From assembly GCA_027117675.1 (NCBI GenBank), contig JAJAYM010000336.1:1-5643 (forward strand): 5,643 nucleotides of DNA. The letters are read 5' to 3'. The DNA is from Actinomycetes bacterium (lineage in GTDB: Bacteria > Actinomycetota > Actinomycetes > JAHEKZ01). The first letter of the stretch is position 1. Each line of letters opens with the position of its first letter. A program made the position numbers and the translations under genes. Positions 1 through 5,643 of this stretch are shown here, piece after piece. Under the pieces are notes generated by a model, which saw only the letters and a program-made list of their open reading frames with translations, was not told the DNA's origin and did not search any database.

Positions 1-704
1 ATCCCGAAGGTGCGGCCGCACTACGATTCGCGGTCGACCGCAATCGGTACGTACCCCTCATGACGCGACCTGGGCTATCGCCTCGATACCAACGTCAGCA
101 AGCAGAGCACCTCGACCGCCTCGCTCGGCTCTATCGGGCGATCGCCTCGGTGTCGGGGGCACGCGTGCTCATCGATTCCAGCAAGCACGCGTCCTACGCA
201 TTGCTGCTCTCCCAGATTCCTGGCATCGATCTTCGGCTCCTCCACGTCGTGCGCGACAGCCGCGCCGTCGCGCACGCATGGACGCGGACAGTTCCACGCC
301 CTGAAGCAGGAGGTGTACCGATGCCGGTCTACGGCCCCGCCAAGGCAGCGGTGCTCTGGGACTTGCAAAACACCCTCATCGAACGGCTACGGCAGCAGCA
401 CCCCTACATTCGCGTCAGGTACGAAGACTTCGTCGAGGCGCCGAAAGACATTCTGCTACAGATCGCGCTCTTTGCCGGCCTGCCAGACGATCCCAGTACC
501 CTGGGCTTCCTCGACGGCGACACGATCACTGTCAGCCCTTCACACAGCGTGGCAGGCAATCCGATGCGCTTTGTTTCCGGTGACATCACGATCACGTCTG
601 ACCATCGATGGAGTACCGAGATGCCGGCGGGACGCCGCAGGTATGTCAGCGCGCTGACCCTGCCGCTCCATCGCCTGTATGGATACCAGTCAGGCCTTCG
701 GTGA
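1..704 (+). CDS. Sulfotransferase family protein, 5'-truncated by the window edge
   Basis: This is the C-terminal part of a PAPS-dependent sulfotransferase (Sulfotransferase_3-like), which would move a sulfuryl group from PAPS to an acceptor, here probably a carbohydrate. The frame is open from base 3, and the 19 residues before the ATG at 60 (ending NRYVPL) read like family sequence, so that ATG is probably internal and the N-terminal 5'-phosphosulfate loop lies outside the window. Counting from that ATG, a VLIDSSK strand-turn lies at about 36-42, the 3'-phosphate-binding strand HVVRDSRAVAHAW at 62-74, and a RYEDF motif at about 120-124. The Ser expected eight residues after the binding Arg (R65) is Ala73. 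The stop TGA overlaps the GTG of the next gene, so the two are probably translationally coupled. Family call is firm; the substrate is unknown. Confidence 0.85.
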   Translation, partial: PEGAAALRFAVDRNRYVPLMTRPGLSPRYQRQQAEHLDRLARLYRAIASVSGARVLIDSSKHASYALLLSQIPGIDLRLLHVVRDSRAVAHAWTRTVPRPEAGGVPMPVYGPAKAAVLWDLQNTLIERLRQQHPYIRVRYEDFVEAPKDILLQIALFAGLPDDPSTLGFLDGDTITVSPSHSVAGNPMRFVSGDITITSDHRWSTEMPAGRRRYVSALTLPLHRLYGYQSGLR

Positions 705-1636
705 CGCAGTTCCCTGACGTCGATGTGATCGTGGCGACCCGCGACCGACCCGAACTCCTCCGGAGCGCGATCTCCTCGATCCTGGCATCTCGCTACCCAG
801 GGTCGATCCGGGTCATGGTCGTCTACGACCAGTCCGCCCCCGTCGTCGCGCTGCAAGACGACGTCGGGCTCGGTGTGGACGCAGACCGGCGAGCAGTCAC
901 CGTGCTCACCAACGGCAGGACCCCAGGGCTGGCTGGTGCGCGAAACTCCGGTCTGCTTGCCGCCGAGGCCGAGCTCGTTGCCTTCTGCGACGACGACGAC
1001 TCCTGGCTGCCAGACAAGCTGGACGCTCAGATAGCGGCGCTGCACCAGACCCCGACCGCTGAGTTCATCTGCTGCGGCATCGAGGTGGAGTACGACGGCG
1101 ACACGCATCCTCGAGTGTTGGCGCAGACCTCGGTGAACCTGACCGACCTCATCAGGGATCGGCTCCCCGAGCTGCACCCATCGACGTTTCTGATGAAGCG
1201 CAAAGCCGTGATCGACGGTTTCGGGCTGGTAGAGGAGGCTATCCCCGGTAGTTACGGTGAGGATTACGAGTTCCTGCTTCGCGCTGCCCGCAGTCACGCC
1301 ATCGTCCACGTTCCGCAGGTGGGGGTCCGGGTCCTGTGGTCGAAGGGGTCCTACTTCACAGCTCGCTGGGCCACGATCCGCTCAGCTCTGGTCTGGTTGC
1401 TGGAACGGTATCCGGAGTTCACTGACGTGCCGGCCGGGCAAGCCCGCGTGATGGGTCAGATCGCCTTCGCGACGGCCGCAGACCGCCAGCGACGTGCCGG
1501 GGCACTGTGGGCCCTCCGAGCACTGAAGCGTCGACCGGCCGAGCCGCGCGGCTACCTCGCTCTCGGAGTGGCTGCTGGTCTGCTGTCACCGAACTGGGTG
1601 CTCCGTCAGCTGCACAAGACCGGCCGGGGCCTTTGA
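701..1636 (+). CDS. Family 2 (GT-A fold) glycosyltransferase
   Basis: Predicted 311-aa cytoplasmic glycosyltransferase that would transfer a sugar from a nucleotide-sugar donor to a growing glycan. The N-terminal strand VDVIVATRDRP (about 7-17) is the usual GT2 nucleotide-binding start. GLAGARNSG lies at 76-84, the metal-binding DXD-type cluster CDDDD at 96-100, and GEDYEFLLR at 186-194 supplies the acidic ED pair typical of the catalytic base region. No clear transmembrane helix is visible, so it may act as a soluble or peripheral enzyme. I chose GTG at 701 because it forms a GTGA overlap with the sulfotransferase stop and the protein then begins right before the first strand. An in-frame ATG at 608 would add 31 residues read out of the sulfotransferase. 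Shine-Dalgarno is weak (AGG at 692-694), consistent with coupling. Donor and acceptor cannot be told. Confidence 0.88.
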   Translation: MTQFPDVDVIVATRDRPELLRSAISSILASRYPGSIRVMVVYDQSAPVVALQDDVGLGVDADRRAVTVLTNGRTPGLAGARNSGLLAAEAELVAFCDDDDSWLPDKLDAQIAALHQTPTAEFICCGIEVEYDGDTHPRVLAQTSVNLTDLIRDRLPELHPSTFLMKRKAVIDGFGLVEEAIPGSYGEDYEFLLRAARSHAIVHVPQVGVRVLWSKGSYFTARWATIRSALVWLLERYPEFTDVPAGQARVMGQIAFATAADRQRRAGALWALRALKRRPAEPRGYLALGVAAGLLSPNWVLRQLHKTGRGL

Positions 1637-1645
1637 CCACCCTCG

Positions 1646-3031
1646 CTAGTCCCTGACGACCGACCGCCAGGCCAGCCGGGACGGCAGGTCACGCAGCTGG
1701 TAATCCTCGCCGGGAATCTTCGCATCCCAGTAGGTCGCAAACGGCGCATTCTTTCCGGCCGCAAAGCGGGCAACATCTACCAGCCATCGAGCTCGCCGAC
1801 TGCCCTCGTCACCGGGCACGAGCACGCTGCCGAACTCGGCGATCGCGAACTCGTTGCCGAGCCGCTTGGCTGTCGCAGCAGCTGGCCCGAAGATCTCACG
1901 CGGGGCGGCATACCCGGAGGAACCCGGTGGGTTGTACCCATCCCAAGCCATCACATCGATGAAGTCGCCCGGGTAGTAGTCGAGCACCCGGCGGTTTGAT
2001 TCCGGACGTGCGGTCCAGGCCATCAGTACCAGGGTGGGATGCAAGTTAGCGGCACCGACGTCACGGCCGATGTCGTTGATGTGCCGCCAGGCCTGGCGAT
2101 ATCTTCGGGCGTTAAGCGTTCCGGCTTCGCGCTCATCCTCGGGCTCATGCCAGTACGTCCACCAGATCGGGTGCTTCCGTGGTGCGTCCTGAAACCACGC
2201 ACGCAGAGCCGCGTCGTGGTCACCGGCCAACACCTGCCTGGCGGGGGCCCAAAATGAAACCGACATCGGGCGGTTGACGTCACCGAGCCGGCCGCGCCAA
2301 CCATCGCGGATCACCGGCTCGAAGACCCGAACGACCTCCATGCGGGTGTAACGCTTGTCGGACTTGCGCACTGCACGCTGCCACTCCAGGCGTCCCTCGT
2401 CGACACTAGCGCCGAAGCGCGTTCCGGCAAGGGCGCGGTTGGACACCTCGGGCAAAGGGCTGCCAACCAGGCGGACGTCGTCGACCAGAATGGCTCCCCC
2501 TACCGGAACGTCGAAGGCGCGGACAGTGAGGTCGATGCGTCGGCCGTCCTTGCGTGAGGTGAACGGAACGCTCACTTCGTGCCAACGCTGATCGCTGAGG
2601 TGTCGGCCCTGCCATCCGGTCGGACCCCGAGCGCCCTCGATCCGTTCGCCCAGCGAGAGTCTGACGGGGACGGCGCCCGCCCGTAGAGCACGCGAAGTCG
2701 CCCGCACCCACACCGTCGCTGTGTACCTGGCCTTGGCCTGGGTCGACCGCACCAGGGCCGGAGCGTCGGTGATCGCGACGGTCGCAGCCCGATCGCGCGG
2801 TGGTCGCAAGCGGGCCGCCCAACTGTCCGGGCCACGCCCGCGCCCAACGCGGTCAAGGCGGGTCGCATCGGTACCCGGCGCCCACCCGCTGAGGGAACGT
2901 TCGAAGGACGACCCATCGATCACTCGGGTGGCTGTGGCATTCGAGGGTGTCGTGAGCGCAAGTGGCAGCATCGCGGCAACTACGAGCCCGACCACAAGAG
3001 TCAACGCTCGTCGGCATGGGTCCGTCGTCAT
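1646..3031 (-). CDS. Secreted GH26-like glycoside hydrolase with N-terminal carbohydrate-binding-like module
   Basis: Predicted 461-aa exported protein. Residues 1-34 form a signal peptide: Arg pair at 7-8, hydrophobic core about 10-26, likely cleavage after SNATA. Residues about 36-190 look like a beta-sandwich carbohydrate-binding module (SSFERSLSGW near the start, VDDVRLVG at its end). Residues about 203-461 resemble the GH26 beta-mannanase-like TIM barrel: FGASV at 206-210, WWTYWHEPED at 290-299 with candidate acid/base Glu296, MAWDGYNP at 361-368, and IAEFGS at 397-402 with candidate nucleophile Glu399. The Glu-Glu spacing of 103 suits GH26. Start ATG 3031 has AGAAAGG five bases upstream and gives a clean signal peptide; an in-frame ATG at 3094 would run into pth. 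It lies 31 bp after pth and is paralogous to the hydrolase ending at 4521. Substrate is unknown; activity on a self-made exopolysaccharide is inference. Confidence 0.78.
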   Translation of the reverse strand: MTTDPCRRALTLVVGLVVAAMLPLALTTPSNATATRVIDGSSFERSLSGWAPGTDATRLDRVGRGRGPDSWAARLRPPRDRAATVAITDAPALVRSTQAKARYTATVWVRATSRALRAGAVPVRLSLGERIEGARGPTGWQGRHLSDQRWHEVSVPFTSRKDGRRIDLTVRAFDVPVGGAILVDDVRLVGSPLPEVSNRALAGTRFGASVDEGRLEWQRAVRKSDKRYTRMEVVRVFEPVIRDGWRGRLGDVNRPMSVSFWAPARQVLAGDHDAALRAWFQDAPRKHPIWWTYWHEPEDEREAGTLNARRYRQAWRHINDIGRDVGAANLHPTLVLMAWTARPESNRRVLDYYPGDFIDVMAWDGYNPPGSSGYAAPREIFGPAAATAKRLGNEFAIAEFGSVLVPGDEGSRRARWLVDVARFAAGKNAPFATYWDAKIPGEDYQLRDLPSRLAWRSVVRD

Positions 3032-3036
3032 CGCGG

Positions 3037-3043
3037 CCTTTCT
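3037..3043 (-). promoter_or_regulatory. Ribosome binding site deciding the start of the hydrolase at 3031
   Basis: AGAAAGG on the - strand, five bases before ATG 3031. It supports this start over the longer in-frame option at 3094, which would overlap the end of pth. Confidence 0.6.
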
Positions 3044-3062
3044 GTGACAGCTCCCAAGTTGG

Positions 3063-3608
3063 TCAGTCATTGAACTGCGACTGGGCGACATCAAGCCCGT
3101 GATTCACCAGCGCGGTCACCGCGCCAGCGACCCTGGCGACGAGCAGCGGAACCTCCGGGCGTTCAGCGGTCGAAAAATCTCGCAGGACGAAGGCAGCCGG
3201 ATCCGTCCGGCCTGGTGGCCGCCCGATCCCTACCCTCGCACGAAAGAAGTCACCGGTACCGAGCGAGCGCCGCATCGACTTGAGCCCATTGTGACCGTTG
3301 TCGCCACCACCACACTTCAACCGCAGCGAGCCGAACGGCAGATCGAGCTCGTCGTGAACGGCGATGACCCGATCGGGGCTCACCTTGTAGAACGAGCTGA
3401 GCGGAGCTACTGCTTGGCCGGTCTCGTTCATGTACGTCGTTGGCTTGACGAACACCACACGGTGGCCGTCGACCCGGGCCTCACAGACCAGGGCCTTTGC
3501 GCGCTTGTGCACCTTGAACGAGCTTGAGCCCGCCAGGGCCTCAATGACCCCGAACCCGACGTTGTGTCGGTTGCCGGAGTACTCCGAGCCAGGATTGCCA
3601 AGTCCCAC
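3063..3608 (-). CDS. pth: Peptidyl-tRNA hydrolase (conservative GTG start; true start probably upstream)
   Basis: Bacterial Pth frees tRNA from peptidyl-tRNAs dropped by ribosomes, in the cytoplasm. From GTG 3608 the protein is 181 aa and carries all the key residues: Asn5 in GLGNPG, catalytic His15 in RHNVGF, Met60-Asn61 in TYMNETG, Asp86 in HDELDLP and Asn107 in GHNGLK. These match E. coli Asn10, His20, Met67-Asn68, Asp93 and Asn114. The GTG falls inside the first beta strand (the codons before it read W-I-V), so this start cuts that strand and leaves about five residues too few. No ATG, GTG or TTG lies upstream in frame, yet a strong GGAGGAG sits at 3674-3680, five bases before an in-frame CTG at 3666-3668 that overlaps the rplY stop (CTGA). 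That start would give 201 aa, a usual Pth length. The gene follows rplY directly, probably in one operon. Confidence 0.93.
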   Translation of the reverse strand: MGLGNPGSEYSGNRHNVGFGVIEALAGSSSFKVHKRAKALVCEARVDGHRVVFVKPTTYMNETGQAVAPLSSFYKVSPDRVIAVHDELDLPFGSLRLKCGGGDNGHNGLKSMRRSLGTGDFFRARVGIGRPPGRTDPAAFVLRDFSTAERPEVPLLVARVAGAVTALVNHGLDVAQSQFND

Positions 3609-3664
3609 GACGATCCAGGGGCGGTCGGCATCGCCTTCGTCGTCCCCCGTCTTCCTGCGGCCGA

Positions 3665-4300
3665 TCAGTCTGTCTCCTCCGCGGGCGCAGCAGCTGCCGC
3701 TGACGCCTCGGATGCTGCCGCGGCGGCGGCGAGGTCTGCTGCTTCGTCAGCCTCGGCAGCAGCAGACTGCGCGGCGAGGATATGCAGAAGCACGAGATCG
3801 GGCTCCGCGACCAGGACGACACCTTCGGGGAGGGCGACGTCGGCGGCGCGCACGCTACTGCCGACCTCAAGGCCCTCGATGTCGACGACGAGTTCGGAGG
3901 GAATCTTGGTGGCGTCGGCCTCGATGGCGATCGTGTCGTGCACGTGCTCGAGCAGTCCACCTGGCGCGATCTTGCCGTCGGTGCGGACCACCACCTCGAC
4001 TGTCACCTTCTCACCGGAGCGGACGGCGACCAGGTCGACGTGTTCGATGCCGTGCCGGACGGGATCACGCTGCACCGACTTGGGCAGAACCAGTTGGGAA
4101 CCGTCGTCGAGCTGAAGGGAGAGCAGCGCGTTGGACTGCTTGAGCGCGAGCATGAGCTCGTGAGCCGGCAGCGCCAAATGCTGCGTGGCTTCGCCGTGAC
4201 CGTAGACGACAACGGGGATCTTCTTGTCGCGGCGGAGCCGACGGGCAGCGCCCTTGCCGAACTCGGTACGGCGCTCGGCGGCGATGACGATCTTTGACAC
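3665..4300 (-). CDS. rplY: 50S ribosomal protein L25 / general stress protein Ctc
   Basis: Predicted 211-aa Ctc-type L25, which binds 5S rRNA in the large ribosomal subunit. Residues 1-93 form the L25 5S-binding domain: SKIVIAAERRTEFGKGAARR at the start, IPVVVYGHG at 28-36, and the QRDPVRHGIEHVDL signature at 77-90. Residues about 96-178 form the C-terminal TL5-like beta domain (KIPSELVVDIEGLEVG at 132-147). The tail from about 177 is almost only Ala, Glu, Asp and Ser and looks disordered, as in other actinobacterial Ctc proteins. Start GTG 4300 has AGGAG seven bases upstream and gives the normal L25 N-terminus; the frame stays open upstream but encodes nothing L25-like. Its stop region overlaps the presumed translation start of pth. 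A promoter-like pair lies at 4473-4500. Confidence 0.95.
   Translation of the reverse strand: MSKIVIAAERRTEFGKGAARRLRRDKKIPVVVYGHGEATQHLALPAHELMLALKQSNALLSLQLDDGSQLVLPKSVQRDPVRHGIEHVDLVAVRSGEKVTVEVVVRTDGKIAPGGLLEHVHDTIAIEADATKIPSELVVDIEGLEVGSSVRAADVALPEGVVLVAEPDLVLLHILAAQSAAAEADEAADLAAAAAASEASAAAAAPAEETD
3674..3680 (-). promoter_or_regulatory. Strong Shine-Dalgarno for pth, near a CTG or ATC rather than a canonical start
   Basis: GGAGGAG on the - strand lies inside the last codons of rplY, as expected for a coupled downstream gene. Five bases later comes CTG (3666-3668) and eight bases later ATC (3663-3665), both in the pth frame. The only canonical in-frame start, GTG 3608, lies 65 bases downstream and has no purine-rich tract before it. 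Confidence 0.55.
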
Positions 4301-4307
4301 GGTTTGG

Positions 4308-4312
4308 CTCCT
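4308..4312 (-). promoter_or_regulatory. Ribosome binding site of rplY
   Basis: AGGAG on the - strand, seven bases before GTG 4300. It fixes the rplY start, since the reading frame is open for several hundred bases further upstream. Confidence 0.7.
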
Positions 4313-4371
4313 GACGGGGAACGGCTGCGGACGGTGCCCGGCGGGGGCGAGGCGCGAACCGGGCCGCACTC

Positions 4372-4384
4372 GCGCTGACAGCGC
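4372..4384 (-). other. Small hairpin in the rplY leader
   Basis: A perfect 5-bp GC-rich stem (GCGCT/AGCGC) with a 3-base loop lies between the putative rplY promoter and its ribosome binding site. Short GC stems are common by chance at this base composition, so this alone is weak. Confidence 0.3.
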
Positions 4385-4409
4385 CAGCACCGCGCCGATT
4401 ACGGGTGCC

Positions 4410-4446
4410 GGCCGCTTGAGGATCCCCAGAAGGAACTCAACCGGCC
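4410..4446 (-). other. Long hairpin in the rplY leader
   Basis: On the - strand GGCCGGTTGAG is followed by a 15-base loop and CTCAAGCGGCC, pairing at 10 of 11 positions. It lies downstream of the predicted transcription start and about 110 bases before the rplY GTG. No U-rich tract follows. It could be leader structure controlling rplY or a terminator-like hairpin for the hydrolase ending at 4521; the sequence does not decide. Confidence 0.45.
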
Positions 4447-4461
4447 CAGCACGCCCTCGCC

Positions 4462-4489
4462 GAGACTCCGGAAGTCTAGCCGGGGTCTC
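4462..4489. other. Inverted repeat centred on the rplY -10 box
   Basis: Two 10-base arms (4462-4471 and 4480-4489) match at 9 of 10 positions and flank an 8-base spacer holding most of the putative -10 hexamer (4473-4478). A regulator bound here would block the promoter. It might instead be a U-tract-less terminator of the hydrolase gene that ends at 4521. Both readings are inference. Confidence 0.4.
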
Positions 4490-4500
4490 ACCCGTGGCAA
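4473..4500 (-). promoter_or_regulatory. Putative promoter of rplY-pth
   Basis: On the - strand TTGCCA (4495-4500) and TAGACT (4473-4478) are separated by 16 bases, close to the actinobacterial housekeeping sigma pattern TTGAC-N16-18-TAGAnT. The predicted transcript would start near 4466, leaving a leader of about 165 bases before GTG 4300. It is placed just after the hydrolase stop at 4521 and ahead of rplY, where a housekeeping operon promoter is expected. Not experimentally supported. Confidence 0.5.
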
Positions 4501-4520
4501 AACCACCGCGTTGACTCACT

Positions 4521-5643
4521 TCAGATCCGGTCGTGGGCTCCGATGCCAGTGACCACGCCGTGCCAAGCGCGCTGTGATGCTCCGTCCAGCAACCGGAACT
4601 CGCCACCGACCACAGAGTCGAAGTAGCAAGCGAAGGACGCGTCGTTGTCTTGGAGCCAACGGCCGACTGAACCCAGCCACGCCGCCCGCTGTTCTCCCCC
4701 CTCGTCCCCAGCAGCCAAGAGCGAACCGGTCTCGGCGACACCGAACTCATGGCCGAGCGCACGGGTGGTGTCCAGCGCGCGGCCGAAGATCTCCGCCGGC
4801 TTGGAGTAGGCGCTGGTGGAGTTCGAGAAGCTGTAGCAGTCCCAGGCCAGCGCCTCAACCAGATCACTACCGGGGTAGAAGTCGTCGAAGGTACGTCCTG
4901 AACGAGGGTTGACCGTCCAACACATCAAGATGACCGTGTTGACGAGCCGCGGGTTGTCTGCCCCGTTGGCGAGCCCAGCGATGCGGCGATACGCCTCACG
5001 CCACTGCTGTGCGGTGAACGAGCCGTCCTCAACGTCGTCCTCAGGCTCGTGCCAGTATGTCCACCAGATGTCCCGGCCAGCTGGCGCTGTCGCGAACCAG
5101 TTCGCCAGGTAGGCGTCGTGCCTGCCGGACAGGATATCGGCGGGCTGGGCCTTGAACGAGACGACAACAGGGCCGCCAACCTGGCCGGCGCGACCTGGCC
5201 ACGCGCTCGGAAGACCGGGATAGAAGACCCGGACAACCTCCATCCCCCCGTAGGTCGCATGCGAGTCGGCGACCGCCTGCGTCCAGGTGCGGCCATTCTC
5301 GTAAACGCTCGCACCGAAGAGGGTGTCCACCGTAGAGCTCGGAGTCGGAGTCGGGGTCGGGGTCGGAGTCGGGGTCGGAGTCGATCCGCGTACGGGGTGT
5401 AGTCGGACCCGATCGACCTTCAGACCATTCCCTTCCCCGATGTGACGTGCTGTCAGCGACAGTTGAAGCGCGCTGTTGTCACCGACCGAGCGCGTCCGGA
5501 AGGTGACCCGGCGCCACCGGTCACCGCGCGCGGTGAACGCTTCGCTCCGACGCGCGACAACGCTGTTCCGCTTCCATTCGAGGAGTTCGAAAATCCCCTT
5601 GACCGGTCGACCAGTAGCCCGGACCCAGGCCGATGCTTGGTAC
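4521..5643 (-). CDS. GH26-like glycoside hydrolase with carbohydrate-binding-like module and Thr-Pro linker, 5'-truncated by the window edge
   Basis: The frame is open from 5642, showing 373 residues. Visible residues 1 to about 85 match the second half of the binding module of the hydrolase at 1646-3031 (YQASAWVRAT here, YTATVWVRAT there), so roughly 100 N-terminal residues with any signal peptide are missing. Then comes a linker with seven Thr-Pro pairs (about 87-100), followed by the barrel. It starts FGASVYE and has WWTYWHEPED with candidate acid/base Glu199 (codon 5046-5048), LAWDCYSF, and GVAETGS with candidate nucleophile Glu304 (codon 4731-4733). The 105-residue spacing fits GH26. GTG 5330 is internal, within the linker-barrel junction, and is not the start. 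Unlike its paralogue it has three cysteines in the barrel. It is probably secreted like its paralogue, and a role in polysaccharide cleavage is likely, but the substrate is unknown. Confidence 0.77.
   Translation of the reverse strand, partial: YQASAWVRATGRPVKGIFELLEWKRNSVVARRSEAFTARGDRWRRVTFRTRSVGDNSALQLSLTARHIGEGNGLKVDRVRLHPVRGSTPTPTPTPTPTPTPSSTVDTLFGASVYENGRTWTQAVADSHATYGGMEVVRVFYPGLPSAWPGRAGQVGGPVVVSFKAQPADILSGRHDAYLANWFATAPAGRDIWWTYWHEPEDDVEDGSFTAQQWREAYRRIAGLANGADNPRLVNTVILMCWTVNPRSGRTFDDFYPGSDLVEALAWDCYSFSNSTSAYSKPAEIFGRALDTTRALGHEFGVAETGSLLAAGDEGGEQRAAWLGSVGRWLQDNDASFACYFDSVVGGEFRLLDGASQRAWHGVVTGIGAHDRI
5341..5382 (-). repeat. Seven tandem hexamers encoding a Thr-Pro linker
   Basis: Seven consecutive copies of GGRGTC on the + strand (GACYCC on the coding strand) encode alternating Thr and Pro between the binding module and the catalytic barrel of the hydrolase. 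Each hexamer differs only at one third-codon position, so expansion or contraction by slippage would keep the frame. Pro-Thr linkers are usual in secreted modular glycoside hydrolases. Confidence 0.85.

Noticed and set aside
60..62. ATG 60 as the true start of the sulfotransferase
   Set aside because: The frame is open to the window edge with family-like residues, and the N-terminal PAPS-binding loop would be missing.
608..700. In-frame ATG extension of the glycosyltransferase
   Set aside because: It adds 31 residues read out of frame from the sulfotransferase and unlike any GT2 N-terminus; GTG 701 fits the GTGA overlap.
404..1309. Long open frame on the - strand, about 301 codons, antisense to the sulfotransferase and glycosyltransferase
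   Set aside because: It shows no recognisable motif or ribosome binding site and mirrors the GC-rich codons of two convincing + strand genes.
3032..3094. N-terminal extension of the complete hydrolase to ATG 3094
   Set aside because: It would overlap pth and bury the signal peptide; ATG 3031 has a good ribosome binding site.
3564..4297. Open frames on the + strand opposite rplY and pth
   Set aside because: They are low-complexity shadows of the Ala-rich rplY tail and of conserved rplY/pth codons, with no ribosome binding site or family motif.
4301..4867. Upstream in-frame extension of rplY giving a 400-residue protein
   Set aside because: The added sequence is antisense to the second hydrolase and unlike L25; GTG 4300 has AGGAG and a normal L25 N-terminus.
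5328..5330. GTG 5330 as the start of the second hydrolase
   Set aside because: The frame continues upstream through the linker and a binding module homologous to that of the paralogue.
5341..5382. Tandem hexamers as an intergenic repeat or CRISPR-like array
   Set aside because: They are too short, have no spacers, and translate in frame as a Thr-Pro linker within a gene.

Overview
The window looks like chromosomal DNA from a high-GC actinobacterium. Codon third positions are strongly G/C, GTG starts are common, the promoter has a TAGACT-type -10 box, and rplY-pth occurs in tandem as in many actinobacterial genomes. A Nocardioides-like (Nocardioidaceae) host is my best guess, but it is an inference from protein style, not something the sequence proves.

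Layout. On the + strand, bases 1-1636 hold two overlapping genes. The first is a PAPS-type sulfotransferase whose N-terminus lies before the window. The second is a family 2 glycosyltransferase whose GTG start overlaps the sulfotransferase stop (GTGA). They converge, with a 9-bp gap, on a set of - strand genes. Read in their own direction (right to left), these are: the 3' part of a secreted GH26-like glycoside hydrolase with a carbohydrate-binding-like module and a Thr-Pro linker (runs off the right edge, ends at 4521); a 220-bp regulatory gap with a likely promoter and several hairpins; rplY (ribosomal protein L25/Ctc, GTG start at 4300); pth (peptidyl-tRNA hydrolase, with a problematic start codon); and, 31 bp further on, a second complete secreted GH26-like hydrolase (3031-1646).

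How the genes may work together. rplY and pth are translation housekeeping genes. The other four fit a surface or exo-polysaccharide locus: a glycosyltransferase and a sulfotransferase to build and sulfate a glycan, and two paralogous secreted hydrolases that could trim, release or remodel it. The two hydrolases bracket rplY-pth and the proximal one may be co-transcribed with it, so the housekeeping pair appears embedded in a polysaccharide region.

Most worth a second look: the bracketing hydrolase pair, the missing canonical start for pth despite a strong Shine-Dalgarno, and the structured leader plus the dyad over the -10 box ahead of rplY. No RNA genes, CRISPR arrays, insertion sequences or phage genes were seen.
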